From assembly GCA_038501625.1 (NCBI GenBank), contig JAZAYU010000015.1, positions 806,001-870,000 on the forward strand: a DNA stretch of 64,000 nucleotides. Reading direction: 5' to 3'. This DNA comes from Corbicula japonica (taxonomy: Eukaryota > Mollusca > Bivalvia > Venerida > Cyrenidae). The notes beneath the pieces were generated by a model. That model was not told where the DNA came from and searched no databases. It worked only from the letters and a program-made list of their open reading frames with translations. A program made the translations under genes and the position numbers. Below, piece after piece: positions 1-10,470 of the stretch (positions are counted from its first letter, which is position 1; every line of letters starts with the position of its first letter).

Positions 1-782
1 GTAATGCATTAACATTTTTTCCAAAGGTGAAGATGTTTACTAGGTTTACGTTTCCGATTAAGCTAGAGATGACTTCTATTTTTGTTCGGAGTACATGAAA
101 TTATGCGTAGTAACACATTGAATAAGCAAATGTCAGTGACGTCACAATTTCCCGCGTTTTGAAGAAAGCCAAATAACAGTAAAAGTACGTGTGAATATAG
201 AGGAAAAACCATGATGAAGCCTAAAATTAAAAACGACACATCTGTCTGCTGAAACTGATGTTGTATGAACGGATTGTAAGCTAATGAACATTTATCCCAG
301 CTCCTTAAGTAACAAACAAAATTCAATGATATTTTACCAATGTCTTAAATCTGGCACCTTTTTCTAATAATATGCTACATGATAAAAACCATCGAGTCCG
401 TTATTATATACAACTTAATACGGTGGTAATTTATGGTATAAGCTATAGTAATTCATTTTCCTCTGAGACTGTCTTCAATTTTACATGTGTGTTATCTAGC
501 ATTAAATTCCAATGCTTTCGGCAACGTTATGACTCTCGGTTGTTTTATCTTAATATGTAGGATTCTCAATCCTATGATTTCCTTTACATGTTATTCATAA
601 TGAAGGAAACAATTATATATTTCTTATTTCAAATAAATGCATAGTCTTTCCCATCGATGGGGTTTCACTTTTTATATCATTTTTCGTGTTCATTCTATCT
701 TTGGGATGTCAGTACACAGATTTCACTATTATAATTTCTTGCTTAAAACCCTTTACTCAATATATACGCCTTTCATCACATA
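1..782. other. gene-free stretch, nothing recognised
   Basis: AT-rich sequence with only short open frames (under 90 codons) lacking domain motifs, cysteine patterns or splice context. I see no repeat shared with the rest of the window. Confidence 0.5.
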
Positions 783-784
783 GG

Positions 785-859
785 TGACCAGTTCAGGTCC
801 CGATCAACTGGCACAATAGTGCCATCTGATCTGGATCTAAAATTTGTGATTACTGGTCA
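785..859. repeat. short fold-back repeat, unit 1
   Basis: Imperfect inverted repeat with TGACCAGT at the left end and ACTGGTCA at the right. Its core is GGCAC-AATA-GTGCC. It shares a GATC...GGATCTAAA layout with the palindrome about 100 bp downstream, so the two look like paralogous short palindromic repeats. Confidence 0.5.
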
Positions 860-882
860 GAAAAAAATTAATGATTCTAAAA

Positions 883-948
883 GCGAACAGTTTAAATCCT
901 AATTAGATCGCACAGCTGTGCCAGCTGATATGGATCTAAACTGTTCGC
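883..948. repeat. 66-bp imperfect palindrome (fold-back element, unit 2)
   Basis: GCGAACAGTTTA at the left arm is mirrored by TAAACTGTTCGC at the right. The exact centre falls in CACAGCTGTG (911-920). The arms pair over most of their length with a few mismatches. It would form a hairpin or cruciform and resembles a MITE-like fold-back repeat. Confidence 0.6.
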
Positions 949-949
949 C

Positions 950-1555
950 CAAGCTATGAAGGTATATCTATGGAGTAAAGGGTGAACAGAAGCCTTCATC
1001 CAGATAATACATGGAAACCCTTATTTCCACTATCATATAGACAAGATGAAGGTCTTTGCGAGTGAACCAAGTTCTTTTGCTTTTTCGTAAATGGATACAT
1101 GTATGAGAATCATGGCACTGGTTATTCTCAATAAGCAAATTCGCTTCGCTGGTTTTCTGTACTTTCAGTACTTTGATTATTAAATGTTTTGGATTTTTTA
1201 TTCCATTTATACGTCCTAGATCTCCGTTTCACGGTACAAAGGCATCTGAACACGACGCTATAAACTGAAATAATTACATAATTATAGATGGACAGAACTT
1301 GTTGAAATTTAACATACATGTATAATGAATATCTATTCAAATATTTTTGTTTTAACTTTCATTAAAATGATCTAATATATGAAATAAATTCTTTTGTTTT
1401 AATCAAAAACATGTTTTATATTTAATCAAGATTTATGCCGAAAAATGAAACTCGTTTTGCGAGATGAACTGATTGAAAAAATTGAAACTAAAACTCGCCA
1501 TGTAGTTGAAAGGGATATAAGAAACTATGACAAACAAAGAAATAAAATGAATGAA
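950..1555. other. gene-free stretch, nothing recognised
   Basis: AT-rich intergenic sequence. A minus-strand frame at 1,128-1,340 has no recognisable motif and is probably chance. Confidence 0.45.
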
Positions 1556-1559
1556 AAGG

Positions 1560-1870
1560 TAACTTTGAAAGCCATCGATCACGACAAATACGGAAATAGT
1601 GCAATCTGGGCTTGATTGAACTCGTTCATGGGCAGTAACGGAGCCGAATATTACTGCCCACGCCGCCTAGCCCCGGGTTTAGCGCAACACAAATTACGCC
1701 ATCAAACAGCTCAATTTCGATCCATCCCAAACAGTAGTGTGCACATGACTGTGAACATGGAATCGTCAATGCAGTATTTTCAGATTAATACCTTAGTGGC
1801 GTATGGTCCCAAGATGAAAACATGGGTTTACCCTTAACGAGAAAACAATGAGGGGGTGGGGGACTATACA
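1560..1870 (+). repeat. interspersed repeat family R1, copy 1
   Basis: This segment is similar over about 300 bp to 26,030-26,330. Both contain GAAAGCCA..GA..ACGACAAATA-like starts, a TTGATTGA..C.TGTT.ATGG stretch, a CGCC.CCTAG.CCC.GGTT block and a GGCGTATGG block. Shorter relatives lie at about 10,895-11,010 and 26,650-26,770. A 73-codon frame here (1,616-1,837) is repeat sequence rather than a host gene. The class is unknown. Confidence 0.6.
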
Positions 1871-2255
1871 AAATATAATCTTGACGGGTGATCAGAGAAT
1901 ATAAATCCTGCAAAGTTTAATAAAAGGCAACGAACTAAAGTACGCAGTCAAAAAGAACAATAAATATCCAAATGAAAGCTCCAGTAACGGCGCAGATAAT
2001 AAAGTGAGCGTCGCAAAAATGACAAATCACACCATTTCGTACAAAGTGTGAAACACATAAATGGAGTCAACTTCTGTTACAAAACTGTTTACCTCAACAA
2101 ATAAAATACTTAAACGGTTCTGCTGTACGGATAAAGAATGTTTGTTGGGAATAGATAAGGCATTTAATATAGGGGAATTCGCGTTACAGCTACACTTAAC
2201 AAGGACCTGTCATTCACAAGAATTCATCGACAAAAAGATACTGGTCATAATGCGC
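1871..2255. other. gene-free stretch, nothing recognised
   Basis: No motif or repeat recognised. An 87-codon frame starting at 2,061 runs into the 31-bp tandem repeat and is not convincing as a gene. Confidence 0.4.
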
Positions 2256-2409
2256 GAGATAGCGGATCAATTAACCAATCAAGAACGAGATAGCGGATCA
2301 ATTAACCAATCAAGAACGAGATAGCGGATCAATTAACCAATCCAGAACGAGATAGCGGATCAATTAACCAATCAAGAACGAGATAGCGGATCAATTAACC
2401 AATCAAGAA
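2256..2409. repeat. 31-bp minisatellite, five copies
   Basis: Five near-identical tandem units, each beginning GAGATAGCGGATCAATTAAC. One unit carries CCAGAAC where the others have CAAGAAC. The period is 31 bp, not a multiple of 3, so the frame running through it is accidental. Confidence 0.9.
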
Positions 2410-2853
2410 ATCACGAAGCTGGTTATAAGAAGTGACGAAGAACTCGCATTTATGACGGCTATTACAATTTGTTAACGGAATAAACACGTCCTTTGTACCA
2501 TAAATCTAAAGAATAAGATTTTCAAATATATGGAAGACAGCGTCGTATTCCCGATTTTGAGCCGTCACAATGTGACAAATGCTACATTAAGAAAGATGGA
2601 ATTGTTTATTCCATAGAAATAAATACATATAACACCCGTGTAAATGGATAGGAAAGAAGAGACAATTTAGATAAAAAGCAAATGGAAAATCCTTTCAAAC
2701 ACATTTTGACAAAAATGTCTAGCCATTAGAGAAGAAAAGCACGTCATAGAACCTACACTAACAGATAAACGTACAGCAAATCGGATAAACACGTAAATCA
2801 GTAAATAAGTATTTTTGGATCGATGTGTAGGGCGGATGTAAGAATAAAGGTTT

Positions 2854-3329
2854 TTGGTCACCATTCAAGCTCAAGTGGTTACAAATAAATGTTCTCATAC
2901 TAATAGAGATATTATTGTGAAAATGAAAAAAAAAGATCAAAATCAGGTACGTAAATTATTCAATGACTTTTTCGTAAATGTGGCAGAAAACATACGAAAT
3001 AGCTCAGCAGAAGTAAACAATCAACATCCATGTATTTCATCTATTAGAGACAATCGCAAATGACCTGTTAAAATTAGGTCATATGTTGCTCAAGGAACAG
3101 CAGTCGTTCCGGCGAATGGACATGCAGACATATAAAGATTAACTTATTACAAATGACAGTTTATCTTTAATACTTGTTGGTAAGAATTTTATAAGTAAAC
3201 AGATAGATAAATTAAGTCTCTGGCATGATGGCATATCGGCAAAAATGATTAAATTAGCAAAACCTTTTATGTTAATGATTTTTACAGATATTGTAAATAA
3301 AAGTATTTCTACAAAAAGGTTATAGCAAT
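2854..3329 (+). mobile_element. non-LTR retrotransposon (LINE) reverse-transcriptase fragment, 5' part of RT
   Basis: The first frame includes LFNDFFVNVAENI and HPCISSIRDN, typical of the linker just before the RT fingers in CR1/jockey-like LINEs. After a frameshift near 3,060 the next frame reads ISKQIDKLSLWHDGISAK then MIKLAKPF and IVNKSIST. That matches the conserved RT block 'I.K.I..L....DGIS.K..KLAKP...N.SI.T'. The frame ends in TAG at about 3,327, where motif A would still lie downstream. The fragment has a frameshift, stops and missing ends, so it is a dead remnant. Family beyond non-LTR RT is not assignable by eye. Confidence 0.7.
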
Positions 3330-4594
3330 AATGAACGTGGTAGAAAATCGTCATATGATGGAATTTGGAAATATCATCATGAACAGGGAAAAGGCAAAGC
3401 ACATTCTCTTGGTGATGTCAAATAACACTTTTACAGATTTGTTATCCGCTATTACACAATTAAAAGTCATTTATATACTTTATCATTATATTATGGTTGT
3501 TCACGCCTAGTGGCGAAAAATAATTTCAAAAATGAAAGTTAAAAGAGACACTTGACAGATTCCAAGTTATTACTTTGTGACTATGGATTCATAACTCCCA
3601 AGTACTCTGGGCAGTTGCAATGCTATACATCCTCATAAGATACATGTCTTAACAACTAGTGTGACCATTACAGTGTAGGCTTGGAGAGTTATATGTACTT
3701 ACCTCAAATCTTGACTATTTTATGTGTTATGTATGAAATGTGCACATTTTAAAATAACAATAAGCTAGAATTGATTAAAAATGTTTTGTTCTGAAATAAA
3801 ATGGATTGATATTTATTTATAATAAAGTAGGGATATGCATTGTAATAAAGGATGTATTGTTAAATAAATGTTATTGCATAACAAACCAGTGGGCAACAAG
3901 TAAATTTAAGAATTTATCGGTCCCTGATAAAAAGCAATTTGCTTTTTCCGTTATGCAGTCTGCCGCAAAAAGCAAGACTGCTGATTACTGGTATCCCATT
4001 TTTTGAAAACTGTATCTGTTTTAGAAACCAAGTTGTCATTACGCGCGATGCATCAAACAGAAGGTTTTCCGGTCTGTATCGTGTTCAAAATGAATAGTAT
4101 GCGTTTAAAACATAAAATCCTTATAGCTGTTCTAGAAACCTTTCTTTCCTCTTTCCGATTGTCCACATTAACGAAAGACAATTCGAAACAATGTTATTGA
4201 TTCATATTCCGACAAAAACTCAAGGAAATTGTGTCGTTTTGGTAAAGATATATCGTGGTTACCATTGAAGAGGTTATTCGAAGTAAGGTAAATTTATACA
4301 ACCAAAATTCGCTATAAATAATCACAGGTGGAAGGAACGTACCTTGGTACCCCCCAACACCCCAGTTTAAAAAATCCATTCAACCAGACAGCAGATTGCA
4401 CTGAATTTACTCTTTTTCTTAAAAAAAGAACATATAATATGCTAAACAAATTTGTATCTGGTAAATTAACATAGACAAGGTCGGTAAGTGATGTCGTTTG
4501 AAAAATACAATGTTTCTTCTAAACCTATTCAATTTTTTTAAATATTGTTTTTATCCAACAAAGCTCACCTGCACTTTATTGCAAAAAAATGAAA
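3330..4594. other. gene-free stretch, nothing recognised
   Basis: AT-rich sequence with short plus-strand frames at 3,806-4,006 and 4,003-4,200 that have no recognisable domain. Possibly decayed mobile-element sequence, but I cannot assign it. Confidence 0.4.
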
Positions 4595-5640
4595 TATGCA
4601 TATCAGGAATGGCCACATCCAGCATACACAGCCTCCCCACACAGCCAAAAAGTAGAGAGGAAAAGAGAGCATGGTATTACAATAATCAGTTACATGTACA
4701 AACTGGACGCCACAAACAAATAACGAAAGTGAGAACCAGAGGGGTTACTGCCTTGGAACGGTCAGTGGCAAAACAAATTGCCACTGGGGGTTATAACTAG
4801 GTTCTAGGGTGCACCAACCTTACACTTGCCCCAACATGTTCTCCAATCACAACCTTACACTTGCCCCAACAGGTTCTCCAATCACAAAACAAGTACAGAT
4901 TGTCTTGGTGAAATTACTCCAACCCACCCATCGGCTTAACAATGTTGCATGCAAAAACATACAAACATATAAAACATAAGAAGCTAATAGCATTGCAAAG
5001 CCAAAGGACGGGAACTCAATGATCTTATTGAGACCAGAACACCTGCAGTAAAATCAGCAAGAACACGATGACAGGGATAATAGAAACAAATCGAGCTTCT
5101 AGGTTCTTTTAAGAAAAGATTTCCCCATAAACCTTAATAAACTGTTAAACCCCTGCCACCATCGTGCGACCAAAGAGGTAAGCATAATGATCAACTGTAG
5201 ATGGGTTAATCACCAGGCCTGCAGAGCGCTGTAAAATATCATGTTGGTAATCTTTTTTTTAAAATTACAATATTTTTTTACGAATAACCGGGAGAAATTA
5301 ACATTGCCTTTTATCTTCCTAAGTTTATAAATTAAATCTCCATAAAAAAAAACTGGCTGTGAAATACCTTATTGCAATAGTGATTTTAAACTGCACCTGT
5401 ATTTATGAATTAGATCTGGGTTTCGGCGATGAAATTTGTAAAAGGTTTTCCTTAATTTGTGATACCGATAACCTTGTTTTAAAAGTTTTTTTTTTCTGTA
5501 ATGCAAAGATTACGTTCATTGAAATCATTCACATCGTTGCAAGCTCTTGAAAAGCGAACAAGCTGTGAGATATAAACCCCGTAAAATGTTGCACGCGGAA
5601 CATCGCCGTCTAAAAACGGAAAATAAGATTTTTATCCAGA
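4595..5640 (-). mobile_element. Naiad-type PLE fragment: RT C-terminal/thumb region plus 3' tail
   Basis: Read on the minus strand, 5,640-5,160 aligns with the RT C-terminal region preserved at 32,006-32,500. Matching landmarks are the 'GDVPRA'-equivalent near 5,600, the CKF..GYQHDI block near 5,250, and the INPSTVDHYAYLF block near 5,200. This is followed by the family 3' tail (about 4,985-4,595), which ends at the recurrent ATATGCATATCAGGA junction. The element is 5'-truncated, as is common for target-primed retroelements, and has frameshifts. A 29-bp stretch around CCTTACACTTGCCCCAACA is locally duplicated at 4,810-4,880. Confidence 0.75.
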
Positions 5641-5951
5641 TTTGGTAAATAGTGACTTGGAATCATTTATTTTATAAATTTTGGCCTTTCCACGACAGGC
5701 CCAGAATGCAGGTTTCTTGCATACCAGATCAGGTCATGCGGTGTTTTCACCCGTGTAGGAAATTTTGATTCTACACCACCCATGTAGAATGATTCACGGG
5801 CCTTTTATGACGTCACGACGTCTTACGCATTTATGAATGAACGATGGACTGTCTCGTATATCATTCCGCTACTATATAAAAAAAGTAGTGCAAAGAAAAA
5901 TTTACAGGAAAATACCCCAAAATGCACAAAATAGATACGGTGTGCAAGAAA
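5641..5951. other. gene-free stretch flanking a palindrome
   Basis: Contains a short inverted pair around 5,755-5,800 (GTGTAGGAAA..TTGATTCTACACCACCC then CATGTAGAAT). Otherwise nothing recognised. Confidence 0.35.
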
Positions 5952-6100
5952 AAGTATCATTAACTTATGTTGGGTTAAGATCGCGTGATCCAGCCCTTGT
6001 GAAATATTGGCTCGGCAGGCAGAGCCTCTTTACCGCCCTTGTGCATATTTCACACGGGCTGGATCACCCGATCTTTACCCAACACATGTGAATGATACTT
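5952..6100. repeat. 149-bp fold-back palindrome (MITE-like)
   Basis: AAGTATCATT at 5,952 mirrors AATGATACTT at 6,091. Going inward, TGTTGGGT..AAGATC and GTGATCCAGCCC mirror GGGCTGGATCAC and GATCTTTACCCAACA. The centre has a minor GGCTC..GAGCC hairpin. Arms are about 60 bp with few mismatches. Such near-complete palindromes usually come from fold-back or MITE elements. Confidence 0.8.
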
Positions 6101-6578
6101 ATAGGTATACATTGTTCAGAATAATACCCAAAATGACAAATCTACACAATATTATCAGGAAACATATTATTTGACTGATTTCAATATTTTTATAAAGCCA
6201 CCATGTTCAAAATATATTCAGAAAAGGTGAAATATATATATATTTTTTAAATCAAGCAAGTACTATTATTTTTTCATTTTAATGCAGTATAGTGCTTTAA
6301 GACTTATAATGCACAACATACTTTCACGTATTACGTCAGTTTTTAACTTATTTATTAAGTTTATTTACCATTTACCTACAGTTTGATATTGTTCTTCTTA
6401 AATACGCATATATTTCCAGGGCTAACATTAATGCGTAATGCTCTTCGTGCAAGTCACTATATAAAATTTGCTCCCTTAAATTTCAAATTTCCCTTATCAG
6501 GAGAAGCACAAAATACATACAAAACATTAACATTACCTATCGATGTAATTTAGGCTCTCTAACAACTATGATTTTGTT

Positions 6579-6605
6579 CCTTGATAAAGGACAAGTGTCC
6601 GAAAA
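6579..6605 (+). ncRNA. decayed hammerhead-ribozyme-like motif (canonical PLE pLTR remnant?)
   Basis: The segment reads TTGATAAA, then GGAC-AAGT-GTCC (a perfect 4-bp stem II with tetraloop), then GAAAA. This is the layout of the hammerhead core CUGAUGA-stemII-GAAAC found in pseudo-LTRs of canonical Penelope-like elements. C3 and G8 equivalents are substituted and the C after GAAA is lost, so it should not cleave. No matching RT is visible alongside. Confidence 0.4.
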
Positions 6606-6771
6606 TATACCAGTAAAGAGGTTAAATGTTATGAGTAATAATTAAATTCCCTTTTGAAAGTTTTGATGTATTTGTGTATACCAAGTCAACCTGAAATATG
6701 TATTCTTTCGGGCTGTTTGATGGATGATTATGAAAAGAATCATCCTTTTGATCAACTTAGTTAAAAGTTGG

Positions 6772-6795
6772 CTGTTGGAGAGGACCGAAACGTCG
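6772..6795 (+). ncRNA. second hammerhead-like motif
   Basis: CTGTTGGAGAGGACCGAAAC followed by GTC. The GACCGAAACGTC end is characteristic of PLE hammerheads (GAAAC plus GUC cleavage triplet). The CUGAUGA half is altered (CTGTTGG). Lying about 190 bp from the first motif, it suggests a degraded pseudo-LTR. Low confidence. Confidence 0.35.
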
Positions 6796-6991
6796 CATTA
6801 CCATACTTGAATTTAAATACTGTATCTAAGGTGTTAGTTTAGTGAATGTTAACCCACATGTTCTGTTTAACCTTGTTGTACAAATCGTCGTCATGGAGGT
6901 TATCCATGTAGTCATTTGGGTCAACACATTGAGAAGTAAGAGTTTCAATATTTTTTTCTTTAATTTTTTTTCGTGATCTTAGGTCATCCAT

Positions 6992-6997
6992 TTTATT
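6992..6997 (-). promoter_or_regulatory. candidate poly(A) signal of copy A
   Basis: AATAAA on the minus strand, about 63 bp beyond the exon-2 stop. The same hexamer at nearly the same distance is conserved after copies B, C and D. Confidence 0.5.
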
Positions 6998-7059
6998 TTG
7001 CTCTGTGAGTGGATCTGTTTATCAGAACTCGTTGATGGAAGCGAGTTCCGACTTTGCAT

Positions 7060-7942
7060 TTAAAATTGTTTTGCAAACAAACAAAAGATAATTAACAAAA
7101 TCAAACGAATATCACCATTCAGACTCGATAATATACCGTTGTTTGGAATCTCAAACTCATCTATACAGATACGTACTGTCTCCACGGGAGTGCCTCTAGA
7201 CTCAACGACTTCCTTAACAAACCTGAACTCGCCATCATATATTGTCTTATTAGTTACTTTAAAGTAAACCCTTTAACTGAGAGAATGTGTATTCTTCGGG
7301 CAGTAAATCAACTTGCTCACAAAAGAATACCTTTGTCAGGAACATGCCAGTTCGGATTGGGATGAGGAGCCATATAGTTGGGTATAAGGGAAACAGATAA
7401 TCATCCGGTGAAACCAGTTGTCTGTCGTACATCAGATGATCTGCCCAAAATACTTGTGTTTTGTTAATTGTGGCGGATATCCTTATATCGCCACGTAACA
7501 CGTCAATAGATGTATCACTGTAAGTTATGATCTCGTTCAATTTCACGGAAAGCGGGTACTCTCGTTCTTCATTTCTTAGAAACCAAGTTTCCGTTAAAGC
7601 CTTTTTGATTACATCGTGTAGGTAGGATGGGTTTGCGTAACTAAAAGGGTACGTTATGTTTGCTATGATATATCTAACGACTTTCTGGTCTTCAGGTGTC
7701 TGTATCAATGGGATGACATACCAGTTCTGCAAAATACCTCTGTGTAACCATGGTGCTAGTTTATTTATCTTGTCATCTTCAAAAATTTTGTTGAAGAATG
7801 CTCCGGGAATGGTATTATTGTTGACAGGTGTTAATTTCAAAAGAACAGAAAAGGATGTTCCGTACCATAGCGTGCTATAAAAGCCACAACTACCCTTGAA
7901 TAGCCTTTGTCCGAGTGGACATCGTCTTCGCCTACATGAGCT
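7060..7942 (-). pseudogene. copy A exon 2 of the somatomedin-B-type secreted protein family (frameshifted)
   Basis: The acceptor is TTTTATAG, followed in phase 0 by AGC TCA TGT. The exon starts S-S-C-R-R-R-R-C-P-L-G-Q and continues through LKLTPVNNN, APWLHRGILQ and YANPSYLHDVIKKALTETW. Near 7,268-7,272 the plus strand reads AAACCCTTT where copy D reads AAACCTTT. This extra base changes frame after FSQLK and gives a stop at about 7,259. If the base is ignored, the expected acidic DEFEIPNN segment and hydrophobic tail (LILLIIFCLFA) follow to a TAA at 7,060-7,062. The length of 883 nt equals 882 plus 1. Either a pseudogene, a truncated allele or an assembly error. Confidence 0.75.
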
Positions 7943-9444
7943 CTATAAAATAAAAAAGTAAATTATGCAAACAGTTTGTCAACCATTTCTCTTTTCAACA
8001 GTAACTGTTATACTTCCCATTCTAACCTTTGAAAAGAATTCCAACTCTGGAATCCGCACTAACTGCTCATACACAATTACTGACCCGTAATTGGTTCAAA
8101 CGTGTTCTCACGGAAACCGTCACAAAAACAGAATGCTAATATTTATGCACATGATTTTGCTAGCAATGGTAACATCATGATAAAACACGATATTACAAGT
8201 TACCATTTTCTTTTCATTTTGGGGCCATTTAAATTTAGTTTTTGCGTTGGATGTCATGCTTAACTGCTACGCGTTGCCAAAGTTTGCAAACGAACGTCTG
8301 CAATAGTCTTTGTCGATGCGGCGCTTGACCAGAAGTAAACAATAGATCAAATGTAGGAATTTGTCAATTTTTAATTTAGATGCTTTTCATTGCGACTTAA
8401 TAAGCATTTTCACTCGTTCTAATTAAAAATTTCTATCATGAGATAGGAAAGACAGCCGGAAATGGTTCTAAACCGGAACTGGTTGACAAACTGTGTTAAT
8501 AGGTATAGAAAACTTTAATTTTATTTATTTTACCTAGCTTAAGTCTATAAAATCAGACACACGGACTTCTAAAATTTGAAGCTTTAGAGAAATGTTCAGG
8601 CCACATCTATATTACTTTTATTAGGCTAATGACATTCCGAATGACTTAGATATTCACATGCAAAATCTACTAGCATAGTGCTATCTCCTTCGCCTAAGAA
8701 AAACACTTTCTTCGGAAACAGTAACTATAAACTGTAAACTAGTATATCAATATATTGTAACTGTTATACGCTGAATTTGTAATAATTTTTCGAAACAATA
8801 CACTTATTTATTAATTTATTTTAAGGTACTTAACATTTCTATATCTTTATAAGACTAAACGAAAACTAAACTGATAGGGTCGAACTGTAATGTTCTAGTT
8901 CGTTCACTATCTAAGGAGCCTAAAGGTCTTTCAGAACAATAGTTGACAATTATACAAACACACAAAAGAATTCGTTTTATCTCCAATAATAAATTTTAAA
9001 ATGTCTCTGCAGAAATGCAGAAACATTGTAGTAAATAACTTAGCAGAAAAAAAGTTTGCATTTAAAAACGAATATCTTAAATATTTTGCCACTGACCGTT
9101 CCAAGGCGGTAACCTCAAGGGTTCTCATTTCGTTGATTGTTTGTGGTGTCTTATTTGAATTTGACATACTTATAAACACATGCTCTCTTTACCTCTCTTC
9201 TTTTTTCGTTGCGTGGGGAGGCTGTGTTTTGTGAGTGTGTCGATTCCTGATATGCATATTTCGCCCAATAAAATCTTTCCCCTTGTAAATAGGATGAAAT
9301 ATGCAAGAAAAAGCCGCATTTAGAAAGCTTTACTAAACATTCATCTATTAAAAAGTGATCCACAAATGTATGACCGTTATTTAAGAAGGTTTCAGTTTCT
9401 ATGTCATCGTTATTAATACGCTGTAGTCGAGAAAAAAATCAAAC
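7943..9444 (-). other. intron of copy A
   Basis: Bounded by donor AAG|GTTTGA (9,445/9,444) and acceptor TTTTATAG|AGC (7,943/7,942), both canonical GT-AG. Most of 7,950-9,000 is also present next to exon 2 of copies D and E, and in part near A' (about 22,010-22,450), so these copies share one intron ancestor. A PLE 3' tail sits at 9,077-9,290. Confidence 0.75.
9077..9290 (+). mobile_element. PLE 3' tail fragment inside the copy A intron
   Basis: Same sequence as the 3' tail of the Naiad-type copies, in opposite orientation: GCCACTGACCGTTCCAAGGC through GGGGAGGCTGTG to TGATATGCATATTTC. Only the last ~210 bp remain. The homologous intron fragment at 22,508-22,690 has the same tail, so insertion predates that duplication. 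Confidence 0.75.
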
Positions 9445-10422
9445 CTTGAACGATTTTACGAACAGCTCACTCGGAGGGCACTGGCTGGATCTTCCGGTTT
9501 GTATAACTTGCGTTTCAATCTCTGTTGTATCTAGAACTACTGTGAACAAAAATGCAGTGTCAAATTTATCATCCTTTTCGCCGAGATTTTCATCAATACA
9601 CGTTTCATCATGAAACTCATTGCGGTTACACAAGTAGCAAAATATGTTACCAAATCTCATGGAGGTCCAGGGTTGACTAAATGTTGCATTGAACGAGGTA
9701 CACAGATCCCAAGACTCGTCTCGTGATTTAATTATTCCTGACACGTTACAGGCCCTTATAATTTCAGGCTTGCACTTAAAATTTGTCAAATCAAAGCCGC
9801 TCGGGGGATAGAAGAAAATAAGACAATTAGAGCCGACCCTGGTATCCTTGTCATGAATAAGTTTCTCGGCGTCGTCAAAGAAATCATTTTCCGACTGTGA
9901 CATACAGGATATTGCCTCTTGCCATTTAATTCCGTCTGTGACGTTATTACACTCTGTACATTGTGAACTTAGGTAAATCATTTTCTTTCTTGGAGAATAC
10001 ACCGGATAGACTGTCGACGGAGAACTGGAGTTATTATCTTCACAGCGGGTTGCATTTCCGATATATTTCAGGTCACCGGAGCATGTATTTATCATTTTGT
10101 AGTAACTTGCAAAGTTGACTGATTTCTGTGATACTAGAGTTGATCGACAAGATGTGGTGAGATTGTCATTCACATTCATGTTATATCTGTCAAAATCCCG
10201 ATTGCAACAATTCTGGAGGAGTCCACAGTCGTCTGAACACGAGCAGGGGCTACAGCAAGGAGTATATTTTGTTGAAAATGGAAAAGGTTTGGAAGCATTG
10301 TTTTCGCAGAATGATGTGAATGGGCATAGCTTAAAAAGACTGTCTGGTAACGCCCACTGCTTTGTCATAGAGTTTTCTATGATCACGGTCAATAAAAAGA
10401 TGATACATATACATGTTTTCAT
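9445..10422 (-). CDS. copy A exon 1: signal peptide + somatomedin-B-like domain, secreted protein
   Basis: 326 codons from the ATG at 10,422 to donor AAG|GTTTGA. Residues 1-20 form a hydrophobic signal peptide (MKTCICIIFLLTVIIENSMT). Residues 33-80 hold a somatomedin-B-like cysteine cluster. CSCSDDCGLLQNCC has the CxC-x3-C-x5-CC spacing of vitronectin-type SMB domains. The rest is cysteine-rich with many N-glycosylation sequons (NAS, NLT, NVT, NVS, NAT) and ends CPPSELFVKSFK. It splices in phase 0 to exon 2 at 7,942. SMB-plus-cysteine ectodomains occur in molluscan Methuselah-like/adhesion-GPCR-like proteins, but no seven-helix domain is present here. A secreted ligand-binding or adhesion protein is inferred; function is unknown. 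The TTTGTAG just upstream of the 5' leader may be an acceptor of a non-coding first exon. Confidence 0.8.
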
Positions 10423-10470
10423 TTTAATGTTCAGCTCGTTATTCGGCCTACAAATATATTATTATAATTA

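Larger units (their letters stand above)
6101..7059. other. 3' flank of gene copy A with hammerhead-like remnants
   Basis: No coding sequence recognised. It holds two hammerhead-ribozyme-like motifs (6,579-6,605 and 6,772-6,795, listed separately). It also holds the presumed 3' UTR of copy A with an AATAAA on the minus strand (6,992-6,997). Confidence 0.5.
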
